Shown here: one piece after another, positions 44,641 to 55,739 of the stretch
Layout: each line of letters opens with the position of its first letter
How positions within the stretch are numbered: position 1 is the stretch's first letter
Assembly (NCBI GenBank): GCA_034401795.1
Contig: CM067367.1
Coordinates: forward strand, 32,687,733-32,751,732
Length of the DNA: 64,000 bases
Origin: Chaetoderma sp. LZ-2023a
Taxonomy: Eukaryota; Mollusca; Caudofoveata; Chaetodermatida; Chaetodermatidae
Direction: 5' to 3'
Notes under the pieces: generated by a model
What the model saw: only the letters and a program-made list of their open reading frames with translations
Database searches by the model: none
What the model was told of the DNA's origin: nothing
Program-made: the position numbers and the translations under genes

Positions 44641-45517
44641 AAAGCTTGCATATTAAAGGGTTGAATACTGTATTATTTGTAAGCTATCAGTGTAAATATC
44701 AAATAAAGTTTACTCGAAGTGAGAGGGAGAGAGAGAATCTCATCTTAGGTAATCAGACTGGACTATGTATAGTAGATTTGTTGAATATATCAAGTCCACT
44801 TTGGTTGGAAACTGGTGTTGTTTTGGACAACAATAGATTCCAATTAAATTTTTCAAAATATACTCAACAGATTGTTTCTTTAGATTGCAGGTACTTTTGA
44901 TCTTTATTGCTATTCATTCCTGGATTATTACCCTTGCCCTAAGGGGAAAGAGGGTATTATGTGTGTGCATGCGTCCAGTATTGCATCTAAAAAACTACTG
45001 ATCCGATTCGTTTAAAATTTTAACACACCAAACCAACATAACCTAAACAAGGGTTTCTAGACTTTGGCTGTGATCTGTGTGATCACACATAAAGATTTAA
45101 CAAATTTGGATATGACAAAAACGGTAGGGTGGTCTCGGCGGTGGTTTACAATCTCTGATTACTCCTGTTCATAATGTTATTTATCAAGCATCAAGTCTTC
45201 GACAATGATGGTAAGTGAGTGATAACTAGATTGCTTGGTCGATGACGCATTATAGCAAATCCCCATGCTCACCACTTTGACCTCATTACCCATCCCATCC
45301 CTGGGGGCGTATCCTCTGCACTCCATAATCACATACCAAATTTGTTTGAATCAGTTTCATTACACAGAGACTGGAGTGGATTGATTTGAAAAATCTGGAT
45401 GTCATCAGAGGAAGTGATCTGTGAGAGCAGGAGTTAAAATCAACATGAGCCAGAGGCTAGTAGAAATTGACCAGGGTTAATACAATGACCAGCCCAATGG
45501 TAACAATTTTATTTGTC

Positions 45518-45710
45518 AACCCTTTAATGGTCATGGTGGCCAATGAATGCCTCTGCTGTGATCTTAAGAAATGTTGATTAGCAGAGCAAGACTTTTTGAA
45601 AATTTACCACTAGAATGCTCGGTAATTGAGCCAGTCATTCCAGTTGTAAAACTTCAAAAATAGTCTTCCCTTGGTCTGTATAGAAAATTTGAAGGGCTAA
45701 AGTAGAATCT
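45518..45710. repeat. MITE-A, diverged copy
   Basis: It runs from caaccctttaatggtcatgg through tgatcttaagaaatgttgat, aaaatttaccactagaatgc and gagccagtcattccagttgt to gaagggctaaag. The order of blocks matches the intact copy. Confidence 0.55.
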
Positions 45711-46579
45711 AGTAATCACTAGTCCTATCTGAATGTAGTGGCTCATTTGGCTTAATTTCAATTCATGGAGAGGGTGTCAACTGGTGTACTAGAGTGGTCT
45801 ATGAAAAATCCAGAAATCTAGATAAATCTGGAAGACTCCAATCTCTGCTTACAATAAATTTCTTGACCTTTTAACCCCTTCTCCAACCCAAAGAAATAAA
45901 TGTCAGGCAATCCACAATTATATGGGCAACCCACACACCAAATTTCTTTGAATTCCACACAACAGTTTGGGAGTAAAATATGAGACATTTTTTTTGGATA
46001 TTTGAACTTTGGACCCCACCCCTAACCTTCAGTGGGCGGGGCCAAATCTAAATGTTGTCTTGCAAAGCGCAATCATATGGGTAACCGCCATACCAAATTT
46101 GGTTGAAATCGACCCACATGTTTGGGAGGAGATAGCATGATGGACATACAGATAAGTGGATGGAGGCAATTATATCCCCATTTTTTCAAAACATGGAGAT
46201 AATGAATGGACTCAAGGAGACAAGGTAGGTATGGGGATAATGAATGGACTCAAAGAGACAAGGTTGGTAGGTATAATTAATTCAGTCATCATACTAAAAT
46301 GTAATTTTCTTTCGGATTGAGAAATTAGGCTACAACCATCATTTGCCATGCCACATTGTTTTAAGGACTTGTCACGAAAGGGTTAAACATAGTAAAAACT
46401 GGAATTGACAAAAGGAAGGACAGAGCAGAAATTTAGATTTTCTAATGGATAATTTTTTAGCTATGCCCCGCCCATCTCTACATAAGCTCCATCGATGATT
46501 TGCGCGTGTTGGGATCAGTTTATATACTTTGAATCCTGAATTCCAAATTTCATGGTAACCATAAATACCGCTAACTTGG

Positions 46580-46680
46580 TGAATATTTTGAAACCGATTT
46601 CAAGTACTTTGATTTGACTGAAAGCTGTTGCTGCCCAACTCACCAGGTCAGCAAAGGCAAACTAATTCTAAAATATTCAC
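46580..46680. repeat. MITE-B copy
   Basis: The inverted arms are gaatattttgaaaccgattt with gaaagctgttgctgcc, and ggcaaactaattctaaaata with ttcac. Confidence 0.5.
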
Positions 46681-47599
46681 CAGTTTTCCTTTATAAATTT
46701 TAATTTTTTCTCATTAAAATGAGATATGGGCAATTGATCTCTTACCTTGATCTTGTGCACGTTACATTGTGTAGATTTCACTCTGCTGTCGCTGCTACTC
46801 ACATAACAAATTCAGTTGGCGTTTTGCCCCTCCCCCATCAGCCTCTTCCGACCCGAGCAGTGTCACAGCCTAATGTATTAGGTTGTCTCACACACTACAC
46901 CCATAGGGCCATGATATGGTAAATCGCCAGATTTGGTTATATTCCTTTAACTTTGACAGTCTTCCATCAACTCTACCCCCCCCCCTCTGGGAATGGAGCC
47001 TAGTGTAAATGGTGTCCCAATCCACAAGCATATCGGTAATTTACACAATAATTTTGATTGAATTCTACCAAAAGCTTTCTGAGGAGATGGATGGACAGAC
47101 AGATAGATGGAGGCGATTGTAATATCCCTGCAGTTTTTTCAAAACGTGTGGGTATAATTAAGAGGTTAAATTTAATTTATTGATATTTGATTCAAATCCC
47201 ACCCAATCTCAAATGATACATAGAGCTTATGTGAGATCCACATTAGCTGAGCCCTCAGGAATACGGTTGATAACAGTCGGCAGTCGATCCAGAACAGCCG
47301 CCGGCATAGCTGTCAGCCATTGATGTGTGTAGTAGCTGATCATGTTTCGAGTGTACATCATCATGTTTTAGTTCAAATATACTGTTTCCATACAAAAATT
47401 AGATTATAGAGTAACACACGTCATCAAATTTTTATTTTTATAAAATCCATGTTAGTAAATCCATTAGGCGTAGCAGGAAAAACTGAGTCCGTTTAGAGTT
47501 TAGAAGCCATCGCCCATCAGTCACCTGCAAAAAATAGGAAGGATAAGTTAGAAATATCCAAATTCTAGAAGTGTTATATTAAGACTTTAACAATCAAAT

Positions 47600-47745
47600 T
47601 TTTTCATGAAAATTTAAATTTTCTCAGACAATGCCCATATGCAGACCAAGAGCAAGTCATTCCAGTGATACATTTTCAAAAATAATCTTACTTTGGTCGG
47701 AAAATTTACATTTTCCTCGACAACTGCAGCAGTTTTGGTCTGACT
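47600..47745. repeat. MITE-A half copy
   Basis: It keeps catgaaaatttaaattttct, cccatatgcagaccaagag and a single core half (gtcattccagtgatacattt). The left half of the core is deleted. Confidence 0.45.
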
Positions 47746-47800
47746 CAAATGTTAAATGGTTAACAATATACATGTACGGCGCAAGGTCATAGGGATATAT

Positions 47801-47921
47801 AGTCCGAGTCTGCTCTGACTCAACCTGTCCCAGTGACAGATATTTGGACAGACTGTCACAGACTGACAGTCTGTCCAAATATCTGTCACAGGGGCAGGTT
47901 GAGTCAGAGCAGACTCAGACT
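47801..47921. repeat. 121-nt near-perfect hairpin
   Basis: The 53-nt arms at 47,806-47,858 and 47,864-47,916 are complementary with only two mismatches and a 5-nt loop (cagac). Five more outer bases pair with one mismatch. The stem contains ctgactcaacctg and gacagatatttggacagac. A transcript from either strand would form a pre-miRNA-like stem, but a snap-back duplication or MITE is equally possible. Confidence 0.8.
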
Positions 47922-48123
47922 AAGGGATATACTGGTAAACATTATGACCCGACAACGGGTGTTATGGTCATACACCACCTTCAGATTTTAGCGCATAAAT
48001 GAAATGAATAATATAATAAATGGTGGGCATATATCGTCCAAGGAGGGAGTATGACTACTAGTTACTGGATTAACCTTTTCAATCGACAAGAGCGAATAAT
48101 AAATTTGCTACGAATGTTTCAAA

Positions 48124-48202
48124 ATTCTGTTGAATATTTTGAAACTAATTAAACTGGCTAAGGCAGCACCAGCTTCACATTGGATTCAAAATATTCAACA
48201 TC
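48124..48202. repeat. MITE-B palindrome
   Basis: tgttgaatattttgaaacta...ttcaaaatattcaaca, with aactggctaaggcagcacc in the centre. The outer ~16 bp pair perfectly. Confidence 0.6.
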
Positions 48203-50140
48203 TTACATTTATAATGACTGTAAATGTGGAGTTCTGGAATTTCAGGTTCAAATGTGACAATTGTTTTTGATTTTGGGCACCCAAGTTTATTTCAGGGCCC
48301 CGGTTCTCTATATCTGTGATCAGAGGATACTGGCCACACAGTAAATGGTGATAGAATGTTTGTAACCAGGGCAATAGTGAAATATTTGTTTTCTAAGGAA
48401 TTATTAGTAAGTTCCAGTCATCAATGATTATTAGTAAATGTGCTGTTACTTGTAAGTTTTCAGTTACTCAATGACTAATTTAACCGAGAAAGTTATAGAT
48501 TGTGTTAAGAGAGCAGCTGAACCAATAATATATAAATCAAATTCGTTTACCTCTGGTCGCGAAATCACAATAAGGTTATAGATAAACAATCCGATAATCT
48601 CAATCATCGATGCGTGTCTTTGTTTACAATTCCCGAGATAACTTACTCTTCAAATTACTAGCATTAATTAGGCCGAGTTGAGATGCGAAAGTTGTCAAAT
48701 ATATCGGCATCCCACTTCCCGATTGGCAATATCGTTAATCTAGTGATATGTCTACTTTTTAGTTTGTGGCGTACAAGAAATATGCATAGATTGACATATT
48801 TGAACACACAACTATTTTGCAAAACAGCTGATCGTGTCGCCATCTTGCCGGAAAAATTAATATTCATGTATTCCCGACCAATCAGACGCATCAATCTTAT
48901 CGTACGTGATACGGTGTTGCCAATAACGGGTAATGAGCTTGGTACTCGTATATTAGATACGGGTACAATTCTACAAATTCCTGTCGTTCTCTCGCGATCT
49001 TTCACGATAAACGATTCCTATTTGGGACGCCGCTACGAAAAAATGTCCGATGCTATAGAATCTTAGTGTAAAACATTCGCGTTTGCTTTTTAAACGACTG
49101 AGTGCACCCAGCAATGCTACATAGCATAAAATTTGCCATTTATTCGCTGTCAACGCTGAGAAACTGGTATGTGTTCGATTATGTATAAAGGAATTATTCA
49201 ACATTGAATGAGGCCTCCCCCTAAAATAATGACCGGAATTTCTCGAAATTTTACGGTACCATGACATAATATAATTGTCGTTTTCACATCTTATCGGATG
49301 AAAACCTTCACGAAACTTTGGTATCTGTTAGTTTTAATACCATTGTGATTAAATTTATCAATGGCATTTGTAAAATTAAAAAAAACTTCGATAAACTTTG
49401 CAAAAATAGACCAATGTATTTATCCTATAAGGTGTGGCCATTTTGAGAGGCACGTTGACTAACTAAAATATATTTTATTCATACAAATTTTATATGTACT
49501 TAAAGGTATTTTATTGCCCTTTCTAATGATATATAGTTTTATATATAGTGATCTGTTAATTTGCCAAAAATAGTTAATATAGTTGGAATGGTAGCACTAC
49601 GACGCTATCACTCCATTACCGCTAACAGGCTAGGTTTCGAAGCAAGTTTCTAGCTTTTGGCTGTAGGGTTTCTAGCACTTTTTTGTAAATTCTTGGTAGG
49701 GCCCAGAGGGTTAATTATCGATTATATTATCGTGTGTGTATATTTATTTGTGCATGTTTTTACTTTAAAAAATATACCTAATGTATTGTGTGTTCAATAA
49801 AAATGAAATTACTGCGTTGTTTAAGACTATGATTTGTTATATGTTTTCTTGCACAACTCAAAGTTGTTAATGCCCATAAATCAGATTCAACCACCACATT
49901 TAATTGTAAACACAATCCCCAAATCATCCTTAGTATCCCATTTGATCTAATTTTTATAAATAATCAGTTTACAAGCCCGCTGTTAGTCGCCTTGTTTGGC
50001 CTACAAATTGCAAAAATACCCGCCATGTTTCTGTCAGTTGTGTATATTTGACTGGGTAACAGCGGAATCTCCCTCTAGAGGAACTCATGCTTGAGAAATT
50101 CAATACAACTGATCAAGCGTATACAAACGTGTCTGGGCGT
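48203..50140. other. Unassigned DNA with weak open frames
   Basis: A 127-codon plus-strand frame (48,683-49,066) has no motif I recognise and no repeat support. It may be random. The rest is AT-rich. Confidence 0.4.
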
Positions 50141-50199
50141 CTTAACCCTTTCACAGCTCAGAACATTGGACAGATCACAAAGTTGTTATCACTAATATG

Positions 50200-50270
50200 C
50201 TGAATATTTTGAAATTAATTTGTGCATGCCTACTTGCCTAAAGCAGCAACGACTTACAGGCAAGATATTG
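50200..50270. repeat. MITE-B copy
   Basis: ctgaatattttgaaattaat with aagcagcaacgacttacagg. A ttaaccctttcacagctcag about 60 bp upstream (50,142) suggests that the outer end of this family is also TTAA-CCCTTT. Confidence 0.45.
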
Positions 50271-51039
50271 TGTTATCTTTTACATTTGAATGGCTATTTG
50301 GCGGATTAGCGGCGGTGTCTTTGTATTGCTGTTTGAATAACGGTATCAATACGCGCTATAAGCCGTCTTTTATTTAGCAATAGCGGTTGATTGATTAACT
50401 GATGGATTAGTGTTTATAATGTTTAGCAATACTCGATCGTTAGGTGTTCCCAATTTCTCAACTAAAAAGCTCATCCCAGCAGCGATGTTCAACGATATCG
50501 TCGATCTACAGGTAGGCATACGTTAAAATATTGATTTTTTTTCTTCCAAACAGCGTATAACTCAAAGCTCCCCGATACAAGCATCCTTATTGGATACACG
50601 CTAATGCGTTATCTATGCTTCAACCAATCAGCAATCGCGTTACATAGTTACTCACTGTGAATTAGACATATCCGGTTATTGGCCGATATATTTTCACTAA
50701 TTACGCATTTTGATCTGATTTATACAGATTATTTTTGATAAATTATTGTTTTGTCTGATCTTAGCCTATGTATTCCACTATATTTAGTCATTCCAGTTAC
50801 ATTATTAAAAATACGCGCGCATTATATCGAAGTATGTCAAGTTGTCCTTGAGCAAACTCGCCCCAGATACTCGTAATTTTTCAATTTGTCCAAAGTCAAG
50901 TGGTCTTTGATAATTACTAATGTAGTGGTCTTTGAAAATGTTAATCATACAAGGTTGTCAATGTAGGTTGGTTAGTTTATCAGACAACAAAGTACAGTGC
51001 TTTAAGTTATTGTTTATTGACATGGAGTTCAAATGTTAT

Positions 51040-51240
51040 TAGTTTTATATACAATGGCCATTTCAATAGATAAATTTTAGCCACCATTGTAGGTCACAGA
51101 ATACATATTTTTGAAAATTTACCACTGGAATGACTGACACTGTTTAGAGCCAGTTATCCCAGTGTTAAACTTTCAAAAATACGTATTTTGGTGATCTACA
51201 ATAGTGGCCAAAAGTGTTAAGTGCTAAAGGTTAATAAACT
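51040..51240. repeat. MITE-A, diverged copy
   Basis: It has gaaaatttaccactggaatg, a core loop tgacactgtttagagccagt, and the tatcccagtgttaaactttc return arm. The flanking gtggccaaaagtg and gctaaaggttaa correspond to the family's right end. Confidence 0.55.
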
Positions 51241-51676
51241 ATGCATAGTTAATATTCTCTATATACACATTAAAAGTATTTACACAATGTCATAACTAGT
51301 GCTTTCAACATGTTTAATGAAGTGCTTTATAATTAGATCAATGTGTTGTGTTTATTTTAAGAAAAAAACATGGGACCCCCATATTTCAGATGAGGACCCC
51401 ATGGGACCCCCAGATTTTACAGTGGGACCCCCAAATCTGAGTGTGGGGTCCTTGGGACCCCCAAAAATCAGATGTTGTGGGCAACACTAGGTGTATTATT
51501 TCCCGCTTCGTTCTTGTCATCATAATCAATGCGATCTTTGCTGTAACGGTGCGGGAGGGTGACAGTTAATTTATGGTCAATATATTTGAAAATTAATTGT
51601 CTGCCTTCAATTTTTTGTTTCGTTCCGCTGGCTTGTTGTAGGTTTGGTTTTATAGGCCAAGCCAGCCCCGCCATCA

Positions 51677-53690
51677 TGTGTCGAGTGCCACATATCGTAC
51701 GGTTTCTATGCGAGGACCATGTCTGTTTCCACTGTACTAAGTGTAGTCTTGACAGTAGGTGTAACGTTTGCGCTGGGTGGTCGGTCGATATGATGCTTAA
51801 GTTCCTTGCCAGAAGGACTTGGCATGGTCTGACGCGGGGTCAGGCGGTCCAAAAGTAAATCGTGGAGCGTCCGTGTCGGCCCGTGTGGGCATTCCACGTC
51901 TGCAACCAGAGGTGGCGGAGATGGCACCGCCGACGTGGTTTGGTCCGGCTAGGCAAGGTGTCTTGCATATCGTTCTGCCCACACTGGTGTCGTCCCTGCT
52001 GCCAAAAGTTGTAGGGCAGTCTCTCCCCATGTTTGATTCGGACCCTGTCCTTGGACAGGGTTCTGGACTGGACACCGAAGGAGCCTTTTCGTACGGCCCC
52101 CCCCCTGGCAGTCCCGTCGGGCTCCGGCTTGATGGGTTCTGTCTCTCTGCGGCCACCTCCGGGTGGTCCAGTAGCGGTGGCTGATCCATCAGGCATGGAA
52201 GCGGTCCGCCAGGACGGCTCCATGGTTTTCCTTGTCTAGTGACGACTCTTAGGGGTCTGAAGATGGGGAGGCCGAGGAGGAGAGGGTGCTGCGGCCTGTG
52301 AGGCCGCGGGTGGAGAGCATGGAGGTCGATTCCGTCCTGATGGAACCCGTCCTCCATCTGTCTGGCCTGGCGCAAGCCAGGGCAGCGACTCCGCCCGTGG
52401 TTGAGGCCACTCCGGTACCGGGCACCGATCCTGTGATGGTTGGTTTACTGCCAACCAACATGGTGACGGGTGTGGCCGGCCAGGCATGGTACTCACCTAT
52501 CTCGCCTGGTCCGGCGGTCAGACATGGGGTGCCGTTGGCGCCCGTGTTTGGCCACGGTTCCTCAACCGCTACGGGTCCGTACGGTTTTCCGTGCAGGCCT
52601 ACTCCATGGACTGGTGTGTTCCATGGGGTGGCGGCGGAACTATACAGTACCGGAGTTCCTGGCATATCAGCAATGGCTCCTAGCTGGGAGGCCGTTGCTG
52701 GTAGGGCCGTGAACATGTCAACGGGTGACTTGTTCACGGGAGTGTCCTCGTCGGAGACGGATTGGTCTAAGGCTCTGGCTTGGCTAGCCAGGGTGGACCC
52801 GTCTGTGGTTTCGACCACGGCCGAGGAGGATGTACCCGGTCCATCGGTGCATCGATTAGGATGGGGATCTTGCCCGCAGCCCTGATCCGGTCTGTTGGAC
52901 TGGATCCATGGTTTATGGTGTTGCTTGATACTATTTATAGCAAACAACGCATGAACAAGGGCCAGCTTCTTGCGGCCTCCATGGAGGTGCGGGCGAGGGG
53001 TCGTATTCCACGGGGGGGGGGGGGGGGGAATACGACAGGTATGGTGTTGTCCCGTCGGTCACCGAGAATGACCGCTGGGTACTGGGTGTTCAGAGTGCTG
53101 GAGCGGGTGGCCCCGCCCCGGCACGGGTGGACAAAGCTCAGGTACACCATAATGAAGTCCTGTCCCTGTGTGATGGGGGGTGTGAGGACAGCACTGAGTG
53201 CTGTCAACCACTCTTATCGTCTTCTTCAGTTGGTGTGGGCTGAAGTGGGGCAGGCCACCCTGTGCCACCTGTGGCGCTTTCGTGCGTTAATGACGGACTG
53301 GTGCTGTCTATGGACGCATTGGCAAGGGTGCAGGCGCGTGTGACAATGTCCAGGAGGCAGATGGTCCTTGACCATATGCGTCCAGCTACTGCCGTCAGGG
53401 AGCGTCTTCTTGGGATGCCCCTGACAGGCCGTAGCATCTTTGGTGGCCAGGCGCTGGCCATCTTGGAGGACACGGCCAGCATTGTGCAGAATCGGTTGGC
53501 GGTTTATCTGACTGTAGTCAGGCCGCTGACCGGGCAACCTTCAAGAAACAGAGAAAAAGCTAGTGCTGCTTTTGTTTTCTGCAGGGTTTTCTCAGCCGCC
53601 TCGGCGAAGAAAGCCAAGAAGGTTGTGGGGGCCTCTACCCTCCCCAGTATTGCTCCTGATCGCCCGAGAGGCGGGAAGGGGGAGAGGTAA
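51677..53690 (+). pseudogene. DIRS-2 Gag-like ORF, frameshifted
   Basis: The N-terminal module from 51,700 reads EDHVCFHCTKCSLDSRCNVC, then AGWSVDMMLKFLA. It has the same Cys/His spacing as in DIRS-1 and DIRS-3 and is probably zinc-binding. A frameshift near 51,815 leads to WFGPARQGVLHIVLPTLVSS. The next open block (52,286-52,885) carries VLHLSGLAQA, a Pro/Gly/Val-rich linker and TGDLFTGVSSSETDW. The frame is then lost near 52,850 and again at a run of 17 G (53,012-53,028). The last block (53,262-53,690) has RRQMVLDHM, LLGMPLTGRSIFGGQ and ALAILEDTASIVQNRLAVYL, ending in a Lys/Arg-rich tail. It is the element's structural protein; at least four lesions. Confidence 0.75.
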
Positions 53691-53989
53691 GTCCTCAAAG
53701 GGCGGACAGAAGGGAGAGGATCGTACCCGAGGGTACGAGGGCTCCCTTCACATCTGCCTGGACCGCACCTGTGCGACAGGAACAGCGGTGCCAGTTAGAC
53801 CGGCCAAGCCAAGACCAATATGGTTCTCTCTCTCGTCAAGAGAGGGTGGGGGGGGGGAGGGCGGATACGCGAGCCAGACACCCCCACTAGGCGTTGAGGC
53901 GTCTATAGTGGGTGGAAGGCTCATGTGTTTTCGTCGAGGTTTGGAGAGGTGTGACGTCAGACAGTCTGGTCCTTGGATGGTTATCCCAG

Positions 53990-55350
53990 GGATACATACC
54001 AGAGTGGTGGGACTTTCCACCACAGAATCTGTCTTTGGCACGTGTCTGGTCACCCGTTCAACAGGACCAGACAAGTTAGAAGCTATTAAAAACGAGGTGT
54101 CAGGTTTGCTTCTGAAGGGAGCAATAAACCAGCAAACCGGAACACTCCAGGCTTCTATTCAAACATGTTCCTTGTCCCCAAGAGCACAGGGGGATGGAGA
54201 CCCGTACTCAGTCTCAGGCCATTGAATTGGTTTATCCATACGCCTCGGTTTCAGATGGAGACTCCGAGGTCGGTAATGGCAGAATTGAGGAAGGGTGTGT
54301 GGTGTGTATCGATCGATCTGAGAGATGCATGTTCCCACATTCCTATGAACGGGAGTTGTCACGGGTTTCTGAGAGTTGCGTTTCAGAATCTAGTATGGTA
54401 GTTTAAATCCTCCCATTCGGCCTGTCGACAGCTCCAAGGGGTTTTCACCAGAGTGGTCCTTGTGGTGAAAGCGTTTCTCTCAAAAGAGAACGTGGCGCTT
54501 CACACCTACATAGACGATTGGCTGATCATCAGCCAGGTTAGAGGTGGATACTGCTCTGAATCGGAAGTTGCTTTCAGATCTAAGCTAGATAGTCAACAAG
54601 GAGGAATCTGAGTTGACACCACTCAACATTTCGTTTATTTAAGGATGCGATTCGATCTCGAGGAGGGCAGGGTTGTTTACCCATCAGAGCCCATAGTGAT
54701 GTCTCTGTTAGCCATCCACAAGAGTTTTGATTGGGAAACCACATTCAGGCGAGGTGGTTTCTTCAGATGCTGGGCATGATGGTCTCCATGTAGCAGGTAT
54801 ACCCGTACACTGCTCGTATGCGAACACCTATCCAGTTGTATCTGATGTCTCTGTGGAAACAGAGAATAGAACCCCTGTCAAAACTGGTGCCAGTTTTGGA
54901 GCCAATAATGTCGCATCTTGTAGGGTGGGAAAAAGCGTCAGAATCTCCTAGTAGGAGTTTTTTCGCTGCACCTACCCCAACCCCAGCTGTCCGTGTACAC
55001 GGATGCATCGCTGGAGGGATGGGGCCCCTACCTGGGAGAACACCAGGTCTCGGGCACATGGTCTCTCCAAGAGAGCCAGCTGCATATCAATCTGTTGGAT
55101 ATGATGGCAGTGGAACTGGCATTGGAAAAGGTTTCTTCCAAATGTCAGGGGCAAGGCGATATTGATACGGTCGGACAACTCGACAGTAGTATCATACAGA
55201 AATCGCCAAGGCGAGACCAAGTCACCCACACTATGTACCTAAGTGTGGCACTTGATTCAATGGTGCAGGAATTAGTCGGTTGTTTTTTAAAGCAGCTCAT
55301 ATTCCTGTGCGATTGAACATTCTGGCGGATGCTTTGTCTCGCAGACAGAG
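53990..55350 (+). pseudogene. DIRS-2 reverse transcriptase-RNase H
   Basis: In order: TTESVFGTCL and PDKLEAIKNEVSGLLLKGAI (54.0-54.13 kb), NMFLVPKSTGGWRPVLSL, RPLNWFIHTPRFQMET, VWCVSIDLRDACSHIPMN (motif A; the usual DAYFHIP is DACSHIP), GVFTRVVLVVKAFLS, and TYIDDWLII (54,504-54,530), the catalytic IDD box. RNase H follows: VYTDASLEGWGPYL (54,990-55,035) with its first Asp, LLDMMAVELALE (Glu) and LNILADALSR (55,310-55,340, Asp/Ser). Several frameshifts and stops (about 54,225, 54,404, 54,612) inactivate it. It would convert element RNA to the circular DNA form. Confidence 0.85.
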
Positions 55351-55620
55351 AATTCTGCCAACAGAATGGTCTCTCAACCCTCCAGTTCTTCACAGGATCT
55401 TCGAGCATTGGGGCAACCCCAACGTGGACTTGTTCGCCACAAGGGAAAGTGCTCAAATCATGACTTATGTCTCGCCGATACAGATCCTAATGCCGTCGAT
55501 ACAGACGCTCTGGCATTAAGCTGGAGAGGGATGCACGCTTACGCGTACCCACCCACCATTCTTCTTCCGAAGATATGGGTGAAGATCAGGGAGGAACCGT
55601 GCCTGGTTCTGCTATAGCGC
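55351..55620 (+). pseudogene. DIRS-2 post-RNase H linker domain
   Basis: Frames show TEWSLNPPVLHRIFEHWGNP, NVDLFATRESAQ, MTYVSPI and, after a shift, AVDTDALALSWRGMHAYAYP and PTILLPKIW. This W.L....F..I...WG.P.VDLFAT block is characteristic of the linker between RNase H and the tyrosine recombinase in animal DIRS/Ngaro-type elements. Its biochemical role is not known to me. Confidence 0.7.
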
Positions 55621-55739
55621 CGTTTGGCCCAGCAGGCCGTGGTTCACGGATCTTCGAGGTCTGCGGGTGGAAAATCCAGTGCAGTTACCCAAGATTCCGA
55701 ACATAATCTCCCAGGCCAAGGGACGCTTCCTACACGATC

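Larger units (their letters stand above)
44935..47165. repeat. Family C repeats (several pieces)
   Basis: The pieces at 45,240-45,370, 45,880-46,200 and 46,920-47,160 repeat the phrases of 770-1,380 in reverse orientation: cataccaaatttggttgaaa, gggaggagatagcatga, ggatggaggcaatt and a terminal ccccattttttcaaaac or gttttttcaaaacgtg. A related leader (ccctaaggggaaagagggta) is at 44,938. No coding sequence. Confidence 0.55.
43753..49710. mobile_element. Candidate TTAA-flanked element inside hAT-4
   Basis: CCCTAAGGAACCTACGAG after a TTAA at 43,749 resembles the reverse complement of the right side, CCCTCTGGGCCCTACCAA before TTAA at 49,711 (about 11 of 15 bases). TTAA plus CCCT termini are the signature of piggyBac-type elements. 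No transposase is seen and the TIR is imperfect, so this is tentative. Confidence 0.3.
43615..51489. mobile_element. hAT-4: 7,875-bp block with hAT-like ends inserted in the DIRS-2 leader
   Basis: The left end CAGAGTTGTCC and the right end, reverse complement TAGTGTTGCCC, match at 8 of 11 bases in the usual hAT pattern. They are flanked by a perfect 8-bp duplication, GGTGTATT (43,607-43,614 and 51,490-51,497), and the intact empty site is present in DIRS-3 at 62,440-62,447. Subterminal arrays are present: GGGACGCA and its complement at 43,658-43,724, and GGGACCCCC about five times at 51,372-51,464. No transposase-like frame is visible on either strand; the interior is MITEs, family C repeats and unassigned DNA. 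It is either a very large non-autonomous element or a small one swollen by later insertions. Confidence 0.75.

Noticed and set aside
48683..49066. 127-codon plus-strand frame as a host gene
   Set aside because: No recognisable motif, no repeat or codon-conservation support, and an overlapping frame of equal length on the other strand.
51797..52947. Minus-strand frames of 127-232 codons opposite DIRS-2 gag
   Set aside because: They are produced by the high-GC gag region read in reverse. No motif is present and the sense strand carries the conserved Cys-rich and FGGQ blocks.
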